Origin: Mesorhizobium sp. ORS 3359 | GTDB lineage: Bacteria > Pseudomonadota > Alphaproteobacteria > Rhizobiales > Rhizobiaceae | DNA length: 64,000 nucleotides | Reading direction: 5' to 3' | Assembly (NCBI GenBank): GCA_000824845.1 | Contig: CCNC01000042.1 | Coordinates: 47,508-111,507, forward strand | Shown here: in pieces, positions 35,281 through 43,431 of the stretch | Layout of the letters: each line of letters begins with the position of its first letter | How positions within the stretch are numbered: the first letter of the stretch is position 1 | Notes under the pieces: model-generated | Told to the model about the DNA's origin: nothing | Databases searched by the model: none | What the model saw: the letters and a program-made list of their open reading frames with translations, nothing else | Program-made: the position numbers and the translations under genes

Positions 35281-35685
35281 ATGATCCTGAATAACGGCAC
35301 CCTTGTCGTGGTTACGGATGGCGAGAGCCTTCGACTGTTTCACAACAAGGGGCACGAACCTCATCTCGACCTGATCGAAGTCGACGATTCGGTCCTTGAA
35401 GTGGCCCACGCCGGATCCGGCGGGCGGCATCGCAGTTCAACCGCCAATCCGGACGAGTCCCGGCTGGGCGAAGACGACTTTGCCGCGTCGATCGCGAGCT
35501 ATCTCAATCATAAGGCCCACGAGAAAGCCTGCGAGCATATACTGGTGATCGCCGATCCGCGCACGCTTGGCGAGATGCGGAGGCATTATCAGCCGTCACT
35601 GAGCGCCAAACTCGTCGGCGAGATCGCCAAGGACTTCGTCAAGCATTCGGTGATATCGATCAAAGGCGCCATAGAAACCGCCTGA
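35281..35685 (+). CDS. host-attachment family protein
   Basis: The 134-residue protein matches the host-attachment family (LVVVTDGESLRLFHNKG at the N-terminus; ILVIADPRTLGEMRRHY near residue 90), a baeRF/eRF1-like fold first linked with plant attachment in Agrobacterium. It is cytosolic. The biochemical role is unknown; relatives have been suggested to work on ribosomes. An anaerobox lies upstream, so it is probably induced when oxygen falls. A terminator-like hairpin follows. Confidence 0.85.
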   Translation: MILNNGTLVVVTDGESLRLFHNKGHEPHLDLIEVDDSVLEVAHAGSGGRHRSSTANPDESRLGEDDFAASIASYLNHKAHEKACEHILVIADPRTLGEMRRHYQPSLSAKLVGEIAKDFVKHSVISIKGAIETA

Positions 35686-35734
35686 GGCGATCGACAAGCG
35701 GTTCGCCTGATTGGCACAACCACACTTGGCCTGG

Positions 35735-35768
35735 CGAGCACGCCGCGGTTCGTCGCCGGGCGTGCTCG
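35735..35768. terminator. hairpin between convergent genes
   Basis: Perfect 10-bp arms CGAGCACGCC (35735-35744) and GGCGTGCTCG (35759-35768). It lies between the ends of the rightward host-attachment gene and the leftward cupredoxin gene, so it can serve both. No long U-tract follows. Confidence 0.65.
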
Positions 35769-35776
35769 ATGTCGTC

Positions 35777-36253
35777 TTATTGAACCTTGATGGTGGCCCA
35801 CATGCCGTTCATGAAATGGTCGGGGATGTTGCAGAAGACCGCGTAGAAGCCTGGCTTGAGGTCGAGCGTCAGCGAACCCGACTTGCCCGGATCGAGTTCC
35901 GAGACCTCGCCCAGATGGCCGGCCGCATCCTCATCGACACGGTTCTCGTTCGAAATGTAGGGCAACGTCGTCTTTTTTGGATCCGTGACGGGCACGACGA
36001 TCATTTCATGGACCGTAGCCTTGGAGGTGTTGGTCACATCGAAGGTCACCTTGCCTGCCGGCACCACCTTCTTGTCGACCTGAATCTTCATCATCGCCAT
36101 GCTCATATTCGCCGGCATGCCCAGCCCCATCTTGGCATCGGCGTTCATGTCGCCGTTCTTGTCCCACAATTTCACGTTGACCGTGGAATCCGCGAATGCC
36201 GGCGCCGCAACGGCCAGCGTGGTCAACGCCAGTCCAATTCTCAGAAACTGCAT
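35777..36253 (-). CDS. periplasmic cupredoxin
   Basis: ATG 36253 gives 158 residues with a Sec signal peptide (FLRIGLALTTLAVAAPAFA). The mature protein is a plastocyanin/azurin-like blue-copper fold. The type-1 copper ligands are visible: His in TVHEMIVV, then Cys, His and Met in FCNIPDHFMNGMW. It could shuttle electrons in the periplasm, for example to a terminal or nitrogen-oxide reductase, or handle copper. It has no adjacent redox partner. No anaerobox was found in front of it. Confidence 0.85.
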   Translation of the reverse strand: MQFLRIGLALTTLAVAAPAFADSTVNVKLWDKNGDMNADAKMGLGMPANMSMAMMKIQVDKKVVPAGKVTFDVTNTSKATVHEMIVVPVTDPKKTTLPYISNENRVDEDAAGHLGEVSELDPGKSGSLTLDLKPGFYAVFCNIPDHFMNGMWATIKVQ

Positions 36254-36410
36254 CGAATGTGCTCCTGTCCGCCGTCCGGCGACCACAAAGGCGGGCTGCT
36301 TTGAAAGATGATCGGTCGCGGGCGCTGTCTAGCAAGCCCAGCCTGACAACCCGCTGACGGTCCCGACGCTCGGTCGGTTGGCGATCAACATCACGGTCGA
36401 CGGCGGCCTG

Positions 36411-37031
36411 CTAATTTCGTCGGTCGTTCGGCTGCGCGACCGGCTCGCCAAGGGCCTGGCCAAGGTGGATCGACTGAGGCGGAAGCGCGCCCGAGGTCGA
36501 GAAAGGTTCGGCCGGCGAAATCTCGGCGCCCTCAGGCGCCGCGCCGTCCGGGAATTGCTGCACCGCCATCTCCTGCGACCACACGGCGAGCACGCTTCGC
36601 CGGGTCGCCTCGGCGACGATGCAGTAGCCTGAGGCGTCGAGGATCGACAGCACGGCGTGATCGTCGCGGCGCGCCAGGCGGAAGGCCCGGTCGATCACGT
36701 CCAGACAAGTGGCGAGGTGCCGCGCATCGGGCAGGCGCGTGTCGCGAAGCATGTCGACAAGCCGGAAGGCGACAAGGCCCTGGTCGCCGACCATGGTCCC
36801 CTCGCGGCCAAGCTCGAAGAAAACGGCGACGACGGGGAGCATGCTGCGGATCGAGGCATAGATCGCCGCTGCTTCCTGTGGACTGCAGGCAACCAGATGC
36901 GGCGCGTCGGGCGGAGCTGGTTCCGCTGACGGACCCAGTCCCAGCGAATGCACGATCTCATGTTCCAGCCATTGCCGGACCGCCGGCGGAGCGGTTCGGA
37001 TCTGCTCGGGGCTCAAGGTAATGCCGACCAT
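36411..37031 (-). CDS. unknown protein behind an anaerobox
   Basis: ATG 37031 gives 206 residues (MVGITLSPEQIRTAPPAVRQWLEH at the start). No membrane segment or catalytic motif is recognised. The middle is helical with regular Leu/Ala (ACLDVIDRAF-like stretches) and the last 45 residues are Pro/Ser-rich and probably disordered. I recall similar unnamed proteins in other rhizobia but cannot verify it. An anaerobox 57 bases upstream indicates oxygen control. Confidence 0.7.
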   Translation of the reverse strand: MVGITLSPEQIRTAPPAVRQWLEHEIVHSLGLGPSAEPAPPDAPHLVACSPQEAAAIYASIRSMLPVVAVFFELGREGTMVGDQGLVAFRLVDMLRDTRLPDARHLATCLDVIDRAFRLARRDDHAVLSILDASGYCIVAEATRRSVLAVWSQEMAVQQFPDGAAPEGAEISPAEPFSTSGALPPQSIHLGQALGEPVAQPNDRRN

Positions 37032-37087
37032 TTGGCGTCTCCAGCTGATTGCTGACGGCATCAAGACAGGTCGGGGACGCAACGACC

Positions 37088-37101
37088 TTGATCCTCGTCA
37101 A
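37088..37101 (-). promoter_or_regulatory. anaerobox before unknown gene
   Basis: TTGATCCTCGTCAA, 57 bases before the start at 37031. Confidence 0.72.
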
Positions 37102-37148
37102 GTTGGACAGGATGCGGCCAAACCGTCAGGACCACACGGCAGGGAAGC

Positions 37149-37364
37149 TCACCAGAGAGAAAAATGCGAACCCAGGAACACGAGGACCTGGCCGGTGATC
37201 AAGGGAATCCTCAGCAGCGGACCGTCCTCTCCACTATCCTGCACCGGCTGCCCGAGCACGCAGGGATGCGCCTTCAGCACATCTCTCCAGATGGTTGGAA
37301 AGTCCGATCCCTTGCTTCTCTCAGCATTGCAGGTGTCGACAAGCCTCGCGACGGCATTTCTCAT
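37149..37364 (-). CDS. possible small protein
   Basis: A 71-residue frame with an ordinary protein-like composition (ARLVDTCNAERSKGSDF, then LLRIPLITGQVLVFLG). It fills most of a 482-base gap between two leftward genes (37032-37513). The ribosome-binding site is weak (AAGGT about 13 bases upstream). It is included because the sequence looks coding rather than like a shadow; function unknown. The remainder of the gap holds only the anaerobox at 37088. Confidence 0.4.
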   Translation of the reverse strand: MRNAVARLVDTCNAERSKGSDFPTIWRDVLKAHPCVLGQPVQDSGEDGPLLRIPLITGQVLVFLGSHFSLW

Positions 37365-37513
37365 TGAGCGGCGTTACCTTAAGTGCCTGACTGCGCCACA
37401 TATGAAGGATTTCGATGCGAAGAATTTGATTTCGGTCAATGCGTCGAAAAAGAGTCGCCCACAGCGACCCCCACGCATTCCCGTGCATGCAGGTGTGTCC
37501 TTAGGCAGCGGCG

Positions 37514-38341
37514 TCAGCTCGACATCAGCCGATTGAGCCACACCTCGTCCAGCAGCGAGCGGGTAACGCCGCCGAACACCCATTCCCTCAACCGGCTATG
37601 CCCATAGGCGCCCGACACGATCAGTTCGGCCTTCACCGAGGCGAAGAAATCGACGAGGCGATTGCTTTCATCATCGGTCGTCTTGATGATCTCGGTGCGC
37701 GCCTTGATGCCGTGACCCGCCAGGAAGCTCGCCACGTCCTTGACGCTGTCCCTGATCCAATCGTCCGGGTTGCGATCGACCGCGACGATGGTGACTTCCT
37801 CGGCCATGGCCATAAGCGGCAAAGCGTCGGCCACCGCCCGCCTGGCCTCACGCGTGTCCTTCCAGGACACCACGATCCTGCGAGCCGGCAAATCCATCGC
37901 GCCCTGAGCCGCGACCAGGACCGGCCGGCCCGCGCGCAGCACAAGGGATCCTGGATCGACCGTGCGGTAGGAGTCGCCCGTCGACGCGCCCTGGGAAGCG
38001 CTGGTGACGACGATGTCGGCCATGCGGGCTCTCCGGGCCACGGCGTGATTCGGATTTTCGATATCGCCATGCCAGTCCGTCTTGACCGCTCCGGCCACCA
38101 GGCCGTCGAACTCGCCGTTCAGGCTGGTCAGGCGGCGTCGGATCTCATCCCGCGACTGTTCCCAGACATCGGCGGCGATCGCCGCGCCCTCAGGCGCCAT
38201 TGTCACCGGCAACGGCGCATCCGCGGCGCAAAACCCTATCAAGCGGGCGTCAAAGCGCTTGGCGAGATTCACGCCGATCCGCGTGATCGGTTCGATCGGA
38301 CCGTCGATGTTGAGGCTCAGGAGAATTGATTTGTAGCTCAT
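37514..38341 (-). CDS. universal stress protein, tandem-domain
   Basis: From ATG 38341 the protein has 275 residues, twice the length of a single USP domain. The first domain (YKSILLSLNI start) is degenerate. The second ends with the nucleotide-binding loop GAYGHSRLREWVFGG. It is one of three related genes here (others at 42549 and 43432). Oxygen-regulated USPs help survival without respiration. An anaerobox lies 61 bases upstream. Confidence 0.9.
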   Translation of the reverse strand: MSYKSILLSLNIDGPIEPITRIGVNLAKRFDARLIGFCAADAPLPVTMAPEGAAIAADVWEQSRDEIRRRLTSLNGEFDGLVAGAVKTDWHGDIENPNHAVARRARMADIVVTSASQGASTGDSYRTVDPGSLVLRAGRPVLVAAQGAMDLPARRIVVSWKDTREARRAVADALPLMAMAEEVTIVAVDRNPDDWIRDSVKDVASFLAGHGIKARTEIIKTTDDESNRLVDFFASVKAELIVSGAYGHSRLREWVFGGVTRSLLDEVWLNRLMSS

Positions 38342-38401
38342 CGCACGCGCTTTCGATCCTTCTCGATGAACCAAACCCTATGTCGCAAGAGCCTGCGCGC
38401 C

Positions 38402-38415
38402 TTGATGTGGATCAA
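38402..38415 (-). promoter_or_regulatory. anaerobox before universal stress gene
   Basis: TTGATGTGGATCAA, a perfect match to TTGAT-N4-ATCAA, 61 bases before ATG 38341. Confidence 0.85.
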
Positions 38416-38442
38416 AGTCGTTTCTAAGCCGCGCCCCGACGT

Positions 38443-38976
38443 TCAAGGCATCCGGGATTCGAAATGGATTACCTCGCCATCGACCACGAAGGTGCCATGC
38501 CCGATGTGATGGATGGTTTTCGGCCTCGGCTGTTGCGGATCGATCCACGCCTTGACGACTTCCAGCAGGAAGAGATTGTATCTGTTGACCAGGCGCGTAT
38601 CGACCACGCGGCACTCGAGGTTGGCGAAACACTCGGCCACCAGCGGCGCCGACACCTGTTCGGCGCGAAGCGGCGTGAACCATGCGGTCGCGAACTTGTC
38701 CGTGTCCCGGCCGGAGCAATTGCCGACCTTCACGACTTTCTCCGCAAGGCCGACGGCAGGAATCGCGATCACGCATTCCCTGGTTTGACGCAAGGCGAAG
38801 AAGGAGAGGTCATTGCTTGACACCACGCAGGCGATCGTTGGCGGCGCGACTTCCACCATCGTGTGCCAGGACATCGTCATGATGTTCGAGCGGCCTTGCC
38901 TGGACCGCGTCGAAAGGAGGACGACCGGACCGGGCTCAATCAGCCGGTAGACATCGGCAAGCGGCAATTCCTTCAT
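38443..38976 (-). CDS. flavin reductase-like FMN-binding protein
   Basis: The 177-residue product fits the flavin-reductase/FMN-binding split-barrel family: VVLLSTRSRQGRSNIMTMSW at the N-terminus, then CVIAIPAVGLAEKV and LECRVVDTRLVNRYNLFL. Such proteins reduce FMN with NAD(P)H or bind FMN. The electron acceptor is unknown. It starts 82 bases downstream of the anaerobox at 39058. Confidence 0.85.
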   Translation of the reverse strand: MKELPLADVYRLIEPGPVVLLSTRSRQGRSNIMTMSWHTMVEVAPPTIACVVSSNDLSFFALRQTRECVIAIPAVGLAEKVVKVGNCSGRDTDKFATAWFTPLRAEQVSAPLVAECFANLECRVVDTRLVNRYNLFLLEVVKAWIDPQQPRPKTIHHIGHGTFVVDGEVIHFESRMP

Positions 38977-39057
38977 ATCCGTCCCTCGCTTTGCGTCTGC
39001 GGGTGGGCTTGTGGGCTTGTTGTCCCGGACTTGTCGCGGGCATTGCCGTCACTCGCC

Positions 39058-39071
39058 TTGATCAGGGTCAA
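39058..39071 (-). promoter_or_regulatory. anaerobox before flavin reductase gene
   Basis: TTGATCAGGGTCAA, 82 bases before ATG 38976. It is one of a divergent pair with 39092-39105. Confidence 0.72.
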
Positions 39072-39091
39072 AGCCGGCCTGCCGGGCCGGA

Positions 39092-39105
39092 TTGATCATG
39101 ATCAA
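39092..39105 (+). promoter_or_regulatory. anaerobox before phasin/PHA operon
   Basis: TTGATCATGATCAA, a fully symmetric site. It lies 56 bases before the small gene at 39161, which leads into the phasin and PHA synthase genes. Confidence 0.82.
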
Positions 39106-39160
39106 TGCCAGCTTCGCGGCACCTGCGATGTTTAGGCAGGACGGCCAAAGGGGCTCGTTG

Positions 39161-39328
39161 ATGGTCACTGAAGATTTCCTGCTATGGGGCGCCGTGCTCT
39201 GCCTCGGCTTCATCGCCGGAGCCGCGATCTATTTCGAGCGGGCGTCGTTCCGGCGAAGCAAAGGCTTGTCCGCAAGCCATGGCTTTGGACGCCGCTCACG
39301 GCCGCATCAGCCAAAATCAGGAAATTGA
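39161..39328 (+). CDS. small single-pass membrane protein
   Basis: A 55-residue frame with one membrane helix (FLLWGAVLCLGFIAGAAIYF) and a basic tail. AAGGGG lies about 9 bases before ATG 39161. An anaerobox is directly upstream and the phasin gene starts 25 bases downstream. Function unknown. Confidence 0.5.
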   Translation: MVTEDFLLWGAVLCLGFIAGAAIYFERASFRRSKGLSASHGFGRRSRPHQPKSGN

Positions 39329-39353
39329 AGCGAGAAGCGAAGGAAAAGACCCC

Positions 39354-39737
39354 ATGATGTGGAATCCAGACGAGTTTCGGAGCCCCGAGTTGCTCCCTTT
39401 CGCCCAAACCGGCCAGAAATTCTTGCGGGCGACCGCCGCGATGCAGGCGCATTCGGTCCGCGCGCTGCTGCGCTACCAGATTGAAGGCGTATCGTTCCTC
39501 AAGCGGCGGTTCGAGGATGACCTGAAGCTTGTAGAGGAGCTGACCGGCGGTGACGAGTTCGTCGATGCGTTCGATGTGTTCGTGAATTTCGTCCAGAACG
39601 CCACATCCGATTATGCGAAGGAAGCCGGCAAATTCGCTTCCATCGGCGCCAAGCTGGCTTCGGAGACAGCCGGGCAAGTCCGCAAGGAGGCCGAAGCAAC
39701 GATGAACGACATGGCCGCGGCAACGCTTCCCGCCTGA
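39354..39737 (+). CDS. phasin-family protein
   Basis: Phasins coat polyhydroxyalkanoate granules. From ATG 39354 (after GAAGGAAAAG) the protein has 127 residues, mostly amphipathic helix (FLKRRFEDDLKLVEELTGG, then KEAGKFASIGAKLASETAGQ). It matches the phasin_2-like pattern and lies one base before the PHA synthase gene. A neighbouring ATG three bases on is equally possible. Confidence 0.85.
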   Translation: MMWNPDEFRSPELLPFAQTGQKFLRATAAMQAHSVRALLRYQIEGVSFLKRRFEDDLKLVEELTGGDEFVDAFDVFVNFVQNATSDYAKEAGKFASIGAKLASETAGQVRKEAEATMNDMAAATLPA

Positions 39738-39738
39738 A

Positions 39739-41613
39739 ATGTCGGCGTCAGGGAAAAGCAGGAAGCCAGCCGCCGATCGGTCCTCCGCCTGGAGCAGTCA
39801 AGACATGGCGGAAGATCCGGGGACGCCGCAGGGCTCCATGGGCACCGAGGTGATGGCCGCGGCCCCGGTGCCGCTATTGCCGGACGAAGAAAGCGCAAGC
39901 GTCTATCGCGATGTCGACAGGCTCTCGCATGCTCTGGTGGCGGCCTTCACCGCGGGCATTTCGCCGATCAGCCTCCTGCAGGCCTGGCAGGACTGGCTGC
40001 TGCACTTGTCCACATCACCGGGCAAGCAGGCGGAGGTCTCCACCAAGGCGGTCGAGAAGCTCGTCAGGTTGAATGATTTTCTTTTTCGCTGCGGGCTTGG
40101 AATGGGGACCGCTGCGCCGACCATCACACCCCTGCCGCAAGACAGAAGGTTCCAGCATCAGGCGTGGCAGTCATTCCCCTTCAACGCCGCGCAGCAAGCC
40201 TTCCTGCTTTCCCAGCAATGGTGGCACAACGCGACCAGCGGACTTCCAGGCGTTACCAGAAGGCATGAGCGACTCGTCGAGTTCTACAGCCGCCAGATCC
40301 TGGATACCTTCTCTCCTTCCAATTTCCCGGCGCTCAACCCGGAGGTCATCGACAAGACCTTGCGGAAGAATGGCGCCAATTTCGTCAAAGGCGCCAACAA
40401 TCTGGTCGACGACCTGCTGCGTCTGGCCGACGGCAAGCTGGCGGCTGGCGTTGAAAACTTCCGGCCGGGCTTCGAGGTCGCCGCCACACCGGGCGAGGTG
40501 ATCTTCCACAATGAACTGATCGAGCTGATCCGTTATGCCCCGATGACGGATACCGTGAAGGAGGAGCCGATCCTCATCGTCCCCGCCTGGATCATGAAAT
40601 ACTATATCCTCGATCTTTCACCGAAGAACTCGCTGGTCCGCTATCTTGTCCAGAGCGGCTATACGGTTTTCTGCGTCTCCTGGCGTAATCCGGGCAGCGA
40701 CCAGGCCGGAGTATCGCTGGACGACTATCGCCAGCTCGGCGCGATGGCGGCCATGGACGCGGTCGAGGCAGCGACGGGAAGCAGCCGGATTCACGGGGTG
40801 GGCTACTGCCTTGGCGGGACGCTGCTGTCGATAGCGGCGTCGGCAATGGCCCGTGATGGCGACCACCGCCTAGCCAGCCTGTCGCTTTTCGCAGCGCAGG
40901 TGGATTTCGAAGAACCGGGCGAGCTCGGCCTGTTCATGGACGAGAGCCAGATCACGCTGCTCGAGGACGTGATGTGGGTGGAAGGCACCCTCGACCAGCG
41001 CCGCATGGCTGGCGCTTTCCAGATGCTTCGCTCGCAGGATTTGATCTGGTCACGCATGGTGCGCGAGTATCTGCTCGGGGAGCGCGGTCCGATGACCGAC
41101 CTCATGGCTTGGAATGCCGATTCAACCCGTATGCCGTTTCGCATGCAGTCGGAATATTTGCGGCAGCTCTATCTGGACAACGACCATGTCGAGGGACGCT
41201 TTCGCGTCGAGGGAAGGCCTGTTCATCTGGAAGACATTCGAGCCCCGGTGTTCGCGGTCGGAACCGAGACGGACCACGTCGCGCCGTGGCGTTCGGTATT
41301 CAAGCTGACCTATCTCCTGGACACCGACATCGACTTCGTCCTGACCACCGGCGGGCACAATGCGGGTATCGTGTCGGAGCCCGGACACCCGAACCGTTCC
41401 TATAAAAGGCTCAGTTGCCGCCATGCCGCCATTCGCCCCGGCCCGGACGAGTGGGCAAAAGAGGCGGCCGTGACATATGGCTCCTGGTGGCCGGCCTGGG
41501 TCGAATGGCTGGCCGGTCACTCCAGCCGTGAGGTCGCGGCCGACCGGGGCGATGCCCTGGGCGCCCTGAATTCGGTTTACGCGGCGCCCGGCACGTATGT
41601 CCTCGAGCGGTAG
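39739..41613 (+). CDS. phaC: poly(3-hydroxyalkanoate) synthase
   Basis: PHA synthase polymerises hydroxyacyl-CoA into storage granules. The 624-residue product has the alpha/beta-hydrolase core with the lipase-like box GYCLGG. The catalytic triad is C357, D512 (GTETDHVAPW) and H540 (TTGGHNAGIV). It matches class I synthases in length. The N-terminal 50 residues are Ser/Pro-rich. With the phasin gene before it and an anaerobox in front, it looks like a low-oxygen-specific copy, distinct from a housekeeping phaC that would lie elsewhere. Confidence 0.93.
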   Translation: MSASGKSRKPAADRSSAWSSQDMAEDPGTPQGSMGTEVMAAAPVPLLPDEESASVYRDVDRLSHALVAAFTAGISPISLLQAWQDWLLHLSTSPGKQAEVSTKAVEKLVRLNDFLFRCGLGMGTAAPTITPLPQDRRFQHQAWQSFPFNAAQQAFLLSQQWWHNATSGLPGVTRRHERLVEFYSRQILDTFSPSNFPALNPEVIDKTLRKNGANFVKGANNLVDDLLRLADGKLAAGVENFRPGFEVAATPGEVIFHNELIELIRYAPMTDTVKEEPILIVPAWIMKYYILDLSPKNSLVRYLVQSGYTVFCVSWRNPGSDQAGVSLDDYRQLGAMAAMDAVEAATGSSRIHGVGYCLGGTLLSIAASAMARDGDHRLASLSLFAAQVDFEEPGELGLFMDESQITLLEDVMWVEGTLDQRRMAGAFQMLRSQDLIWSRMVREYLLGERGPMTDLMAWNADSTRMPFRMQSEYLRQLYLDNDHVEGRFRVEGRPVHLEDIRAPVFAVGTETDHVAPWRSVFKLTYLLDTDIDFVLTTGGHNAGIVSEPGHPNRSYKRLSCRHAAIRPGPDEWAKEAAVTYGSWWPAWVEWLAGHSSREVAADRGDALGALNSVYAAPGTYVLER

Positions 41614-41628
41614 CTGCGTTCCAGCAGT

Positions 41629-41642
41629 TTGAGCGAGGTCAA
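41629..41642 (+). promoter_or_regulatory. anaerobox before cytochrome c gene
   Basis: TTGAGCGAGGTCAA, 34 bases before ATG 41677. The left half-site departs from consensus (TTGAG). Confidence 0.6.
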
Positions 41643-41676
41643 GGCGCGGCGTCCGCCAGGGGCCTAATCAGCAGCC

Positions 41677-42003
41677 ATGAAACGTCGAACAGCGCTTAAG
41701 ATTCTGCCGTTTGCTATCGTTTTCGCATCGTCGGCTTGGGCGGGCGATAATCTGCAGGTCGCCTATGGCAAAAGGCTGGTCCAAACAAACTGCGCGCGGT
41801 GCCACGCAGTCGGCCGGACTGGCGAAAGCACCCATCCCGATGCCCCGCCTTTTCGTCTATTGCACCGCCGCTATCCGATCGAGGACCTGCAGGAAGCCTT
41901 GGCCGAGGGAATCTCCACCGGCCATCCGGACATGCCCGAGTTTGTGGCCTCTCCGGATCAGATCGAGGCGATCATCGCCTATATCGGGAGCCTCGGCCGA
42001 TGA
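41677..42003 (+). CDS. small periplasmic cytochrome c
   Basis: The 108-residue product has a Sec signal peptide (LKILPFAIVFASSAWA), one haem-binding CARCH at about residues 39-43 and a likely axial Met in HPDMPEF. It resembles class I monohaem cytochromes. It could feed a cbb3-type or other high-affinity oxidase encoded elsewhere. It is followed after 46 bases by the DUF3775 gene. Confidence 0.9.
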   Translation: MKRRTALKILPFAIVFASSAWAGDNLQVAYGKRLVQTNCARCHAVGRTGESTHPDAPPFRLLHRRYPIEDLQEALAEGISTGHPDMPEFVASPDQIEAIIAYIGSLGR

Positions 42004-42049
42004 CGGGATCCAGGGAGTAGAGCGCTGACGGCGCAAGAGGAGGTATCGG

Positions 42050-42475
42050 ATGAAACGCGGAATCGGTAGTGAGGACACCGAGGCTCCTGAGCTGGCGATC
42101 TCCGCCGGCAAGGTCTGTTTCATAATCGCCAAGGCGCATGGCTTCGACGTCAAGGTCGCCGTCACCGAGCCGGATGCGGGCTCCAATCCCACGGACGACG
42201 GCGAAGTCGCGGTGCTTCAGGACCATGATGACGACCCCGTGCGCGAAGAGCTTGGGTCGCTGATCTCGGATCTCTCCGTCGACGAGCAGATCGATCTCGT
42301 GGCGTTGACATGGCTCGGCAGGGATGACGGCAAGGTGGCGGATTGGGACGAGGTTCGCCAGCAGGCCGCCTACGCTCACAACAGGCACACGGCCGACTAT
42401 CTTTGCGGCAATCCGCTGTTGGGCGATCACCTTGCGGCCGGGCTCGACGCTCTCGGCCTGTCTTGCCCCGGCTGA
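42050..42475 (+). CDS. DUF3775 protein
   Basis: The 141-residue protein shows the DUF3775 core: SLISDLSVDEQIDLVALTWLGR, then RHTADYLCGNPLLGDHLAAGLDALG. An N-terminal part begins SAGKVCFIIAKAHGF. Its role is unknown. It follows the cytochrome c gene and precedes an anaerobox for the stress genes. It is soluble and acidic. Confidence 0.85.
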   Translation: MKRGIGSEDTEAPELAISAGKVCFIIAKAHGFDVKVAVTEPDAGSNPTDDGEVAVLQDHDDDPVREELGSLISDLSVDEQIDLVALTWLGRDDGKVADWDEVRQQAAYAHNRHTADYLCGNPLLGDHLAAGLDALGLSCPG

Positions 42476-42482
42476 ATCGAAG

Positions 42483-42496
42483 TTGATGCACATCAA
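42483..42496 (+). promoter_or_regulatory. anaerobox before stress protein pair
   Basis: TTGATGCACATCAA, a perfect match, 53 bases before ATG 42549. Confidence 0.88.
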
Positions 42497-42548
42497 AGCG
42501 GGACGTTTTCGGCCGTGCTGATCTACCCGTCTCTGATGGAGTACGGAT

Positions 42549-43376
42549 ATGATCTACACGACGGTATTGGTCCAGCTCGATATCGATGCCCCGGCAACGC
42601 CGCGCCTGATCTTCGCGCAACAGATCGCAAGCAAGTTCGAGGCGGACCTTATCGCGGTGGCGGCTGCCGAGCCCTCCACATTGGTGTCGCCGAGCGAGTC
42701 TTCTCCGGCTGTGGCCGAGGTGTTGCGTCACCGGACGCTCGAGATCGAGGATCGTATCAGCAAGCTCAAGGAGGAGTTCCTCGCCGTCGCCGGTGACAAC
42801 GAGCGCGCATCCTGGCATGCGGAACTCGACGACCCTACGCGAGCCGTGGCGCTGCACGCGCGGGCGGCCGATCTGGTGATCACCGGAGCGCCGGCCCCGG
42901 CCGCCGCCGGCGATTTCCGAAGGACCGTGGATCCGGGGGCATTGGTGCTTTCCGCGGGCAGGCCGGTTCTGTTTGCGGCCGACGATCTCGCCTCCATCAA
43001 GGGTGAGAGGATCATGGTCGCCTGGAAGGATTGCCGCGAAGCACGGCGGGCCGTGGTCGACGCGATGCCTTTCCTGCGCAATGCCAGGGAAGTGACCGTT
43101 TTCAATGCGGCCGAGGAAGGAACGCTCGTCGCGCGGGATGGCGCGGCGGACGTGGTGCGCTTCCTGATGAGGCATGGTGTGAAAGCCCGGTCCCAACTGC
43201 TCGAAAGCCAGGGAAGCTCGGTGGGCGACTCGATTATCGCTGGGGCTGATCGAATCGGGGCCGATCTCATTGTGGCCGGTGGTTATGGCCATAGCCGCTT
43301 CCGCGAATGGGCGTTCGGGGGCGCGACGCGATCCCTGCTCGGATCGGGCTCGTTCCACAGGCTGCTGTCGAACTGA
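42549..43376 (+). CDS. universal stress protein, tandem-domain
   Basis: A 275-residue tandem USP, similar in layout to 37514-38341. The C-terminal domain ends with GGYGHSRFREWAFGG. The N-terminal domain is degenerate. It starts MIYTTVLVQLDI and is the first gene of a pair with 43432. A perfect anaerobox precedes it. Confidence 0.9.
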   Translation: MIYTTVLVQLDIDAPATPRLIFAQQIASKFEADLIAVAAAEPSTLVSPSESSPAVAEVLRHRTLEIEDRISKLKEEFLAVAGDNERASWHAELDDPTRAVALHARAADLVITGAPAPAAAGDFRRTVDPGALVLSAGRPVLFAADDLASIKGERIMVAWKDCREARRAVVDAMPFLRNAREVTVFNAAEEGTLVARDGAADVVRFLMRHGVKARSQLLESQGSSVGDSIIAGADRIGADLIVAGGYGHSRFREWAFGGATRSLLGSGSFHRLLSN

Positions 43377-43431
43377 GTAGCCACTGCATTCCATGTCCGC
43401 CAGGCGGGCATAAGATCCAAGGAGACAAGCT

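Noticed and set aside
37374..37583. Other short frames in the 37.0-37.5 kb gap
   Set aside because: They lack ribosome-binding sites and have shadow-like composition. Only the 71-codon frame at 37149-37364 was kept, at low confidence.
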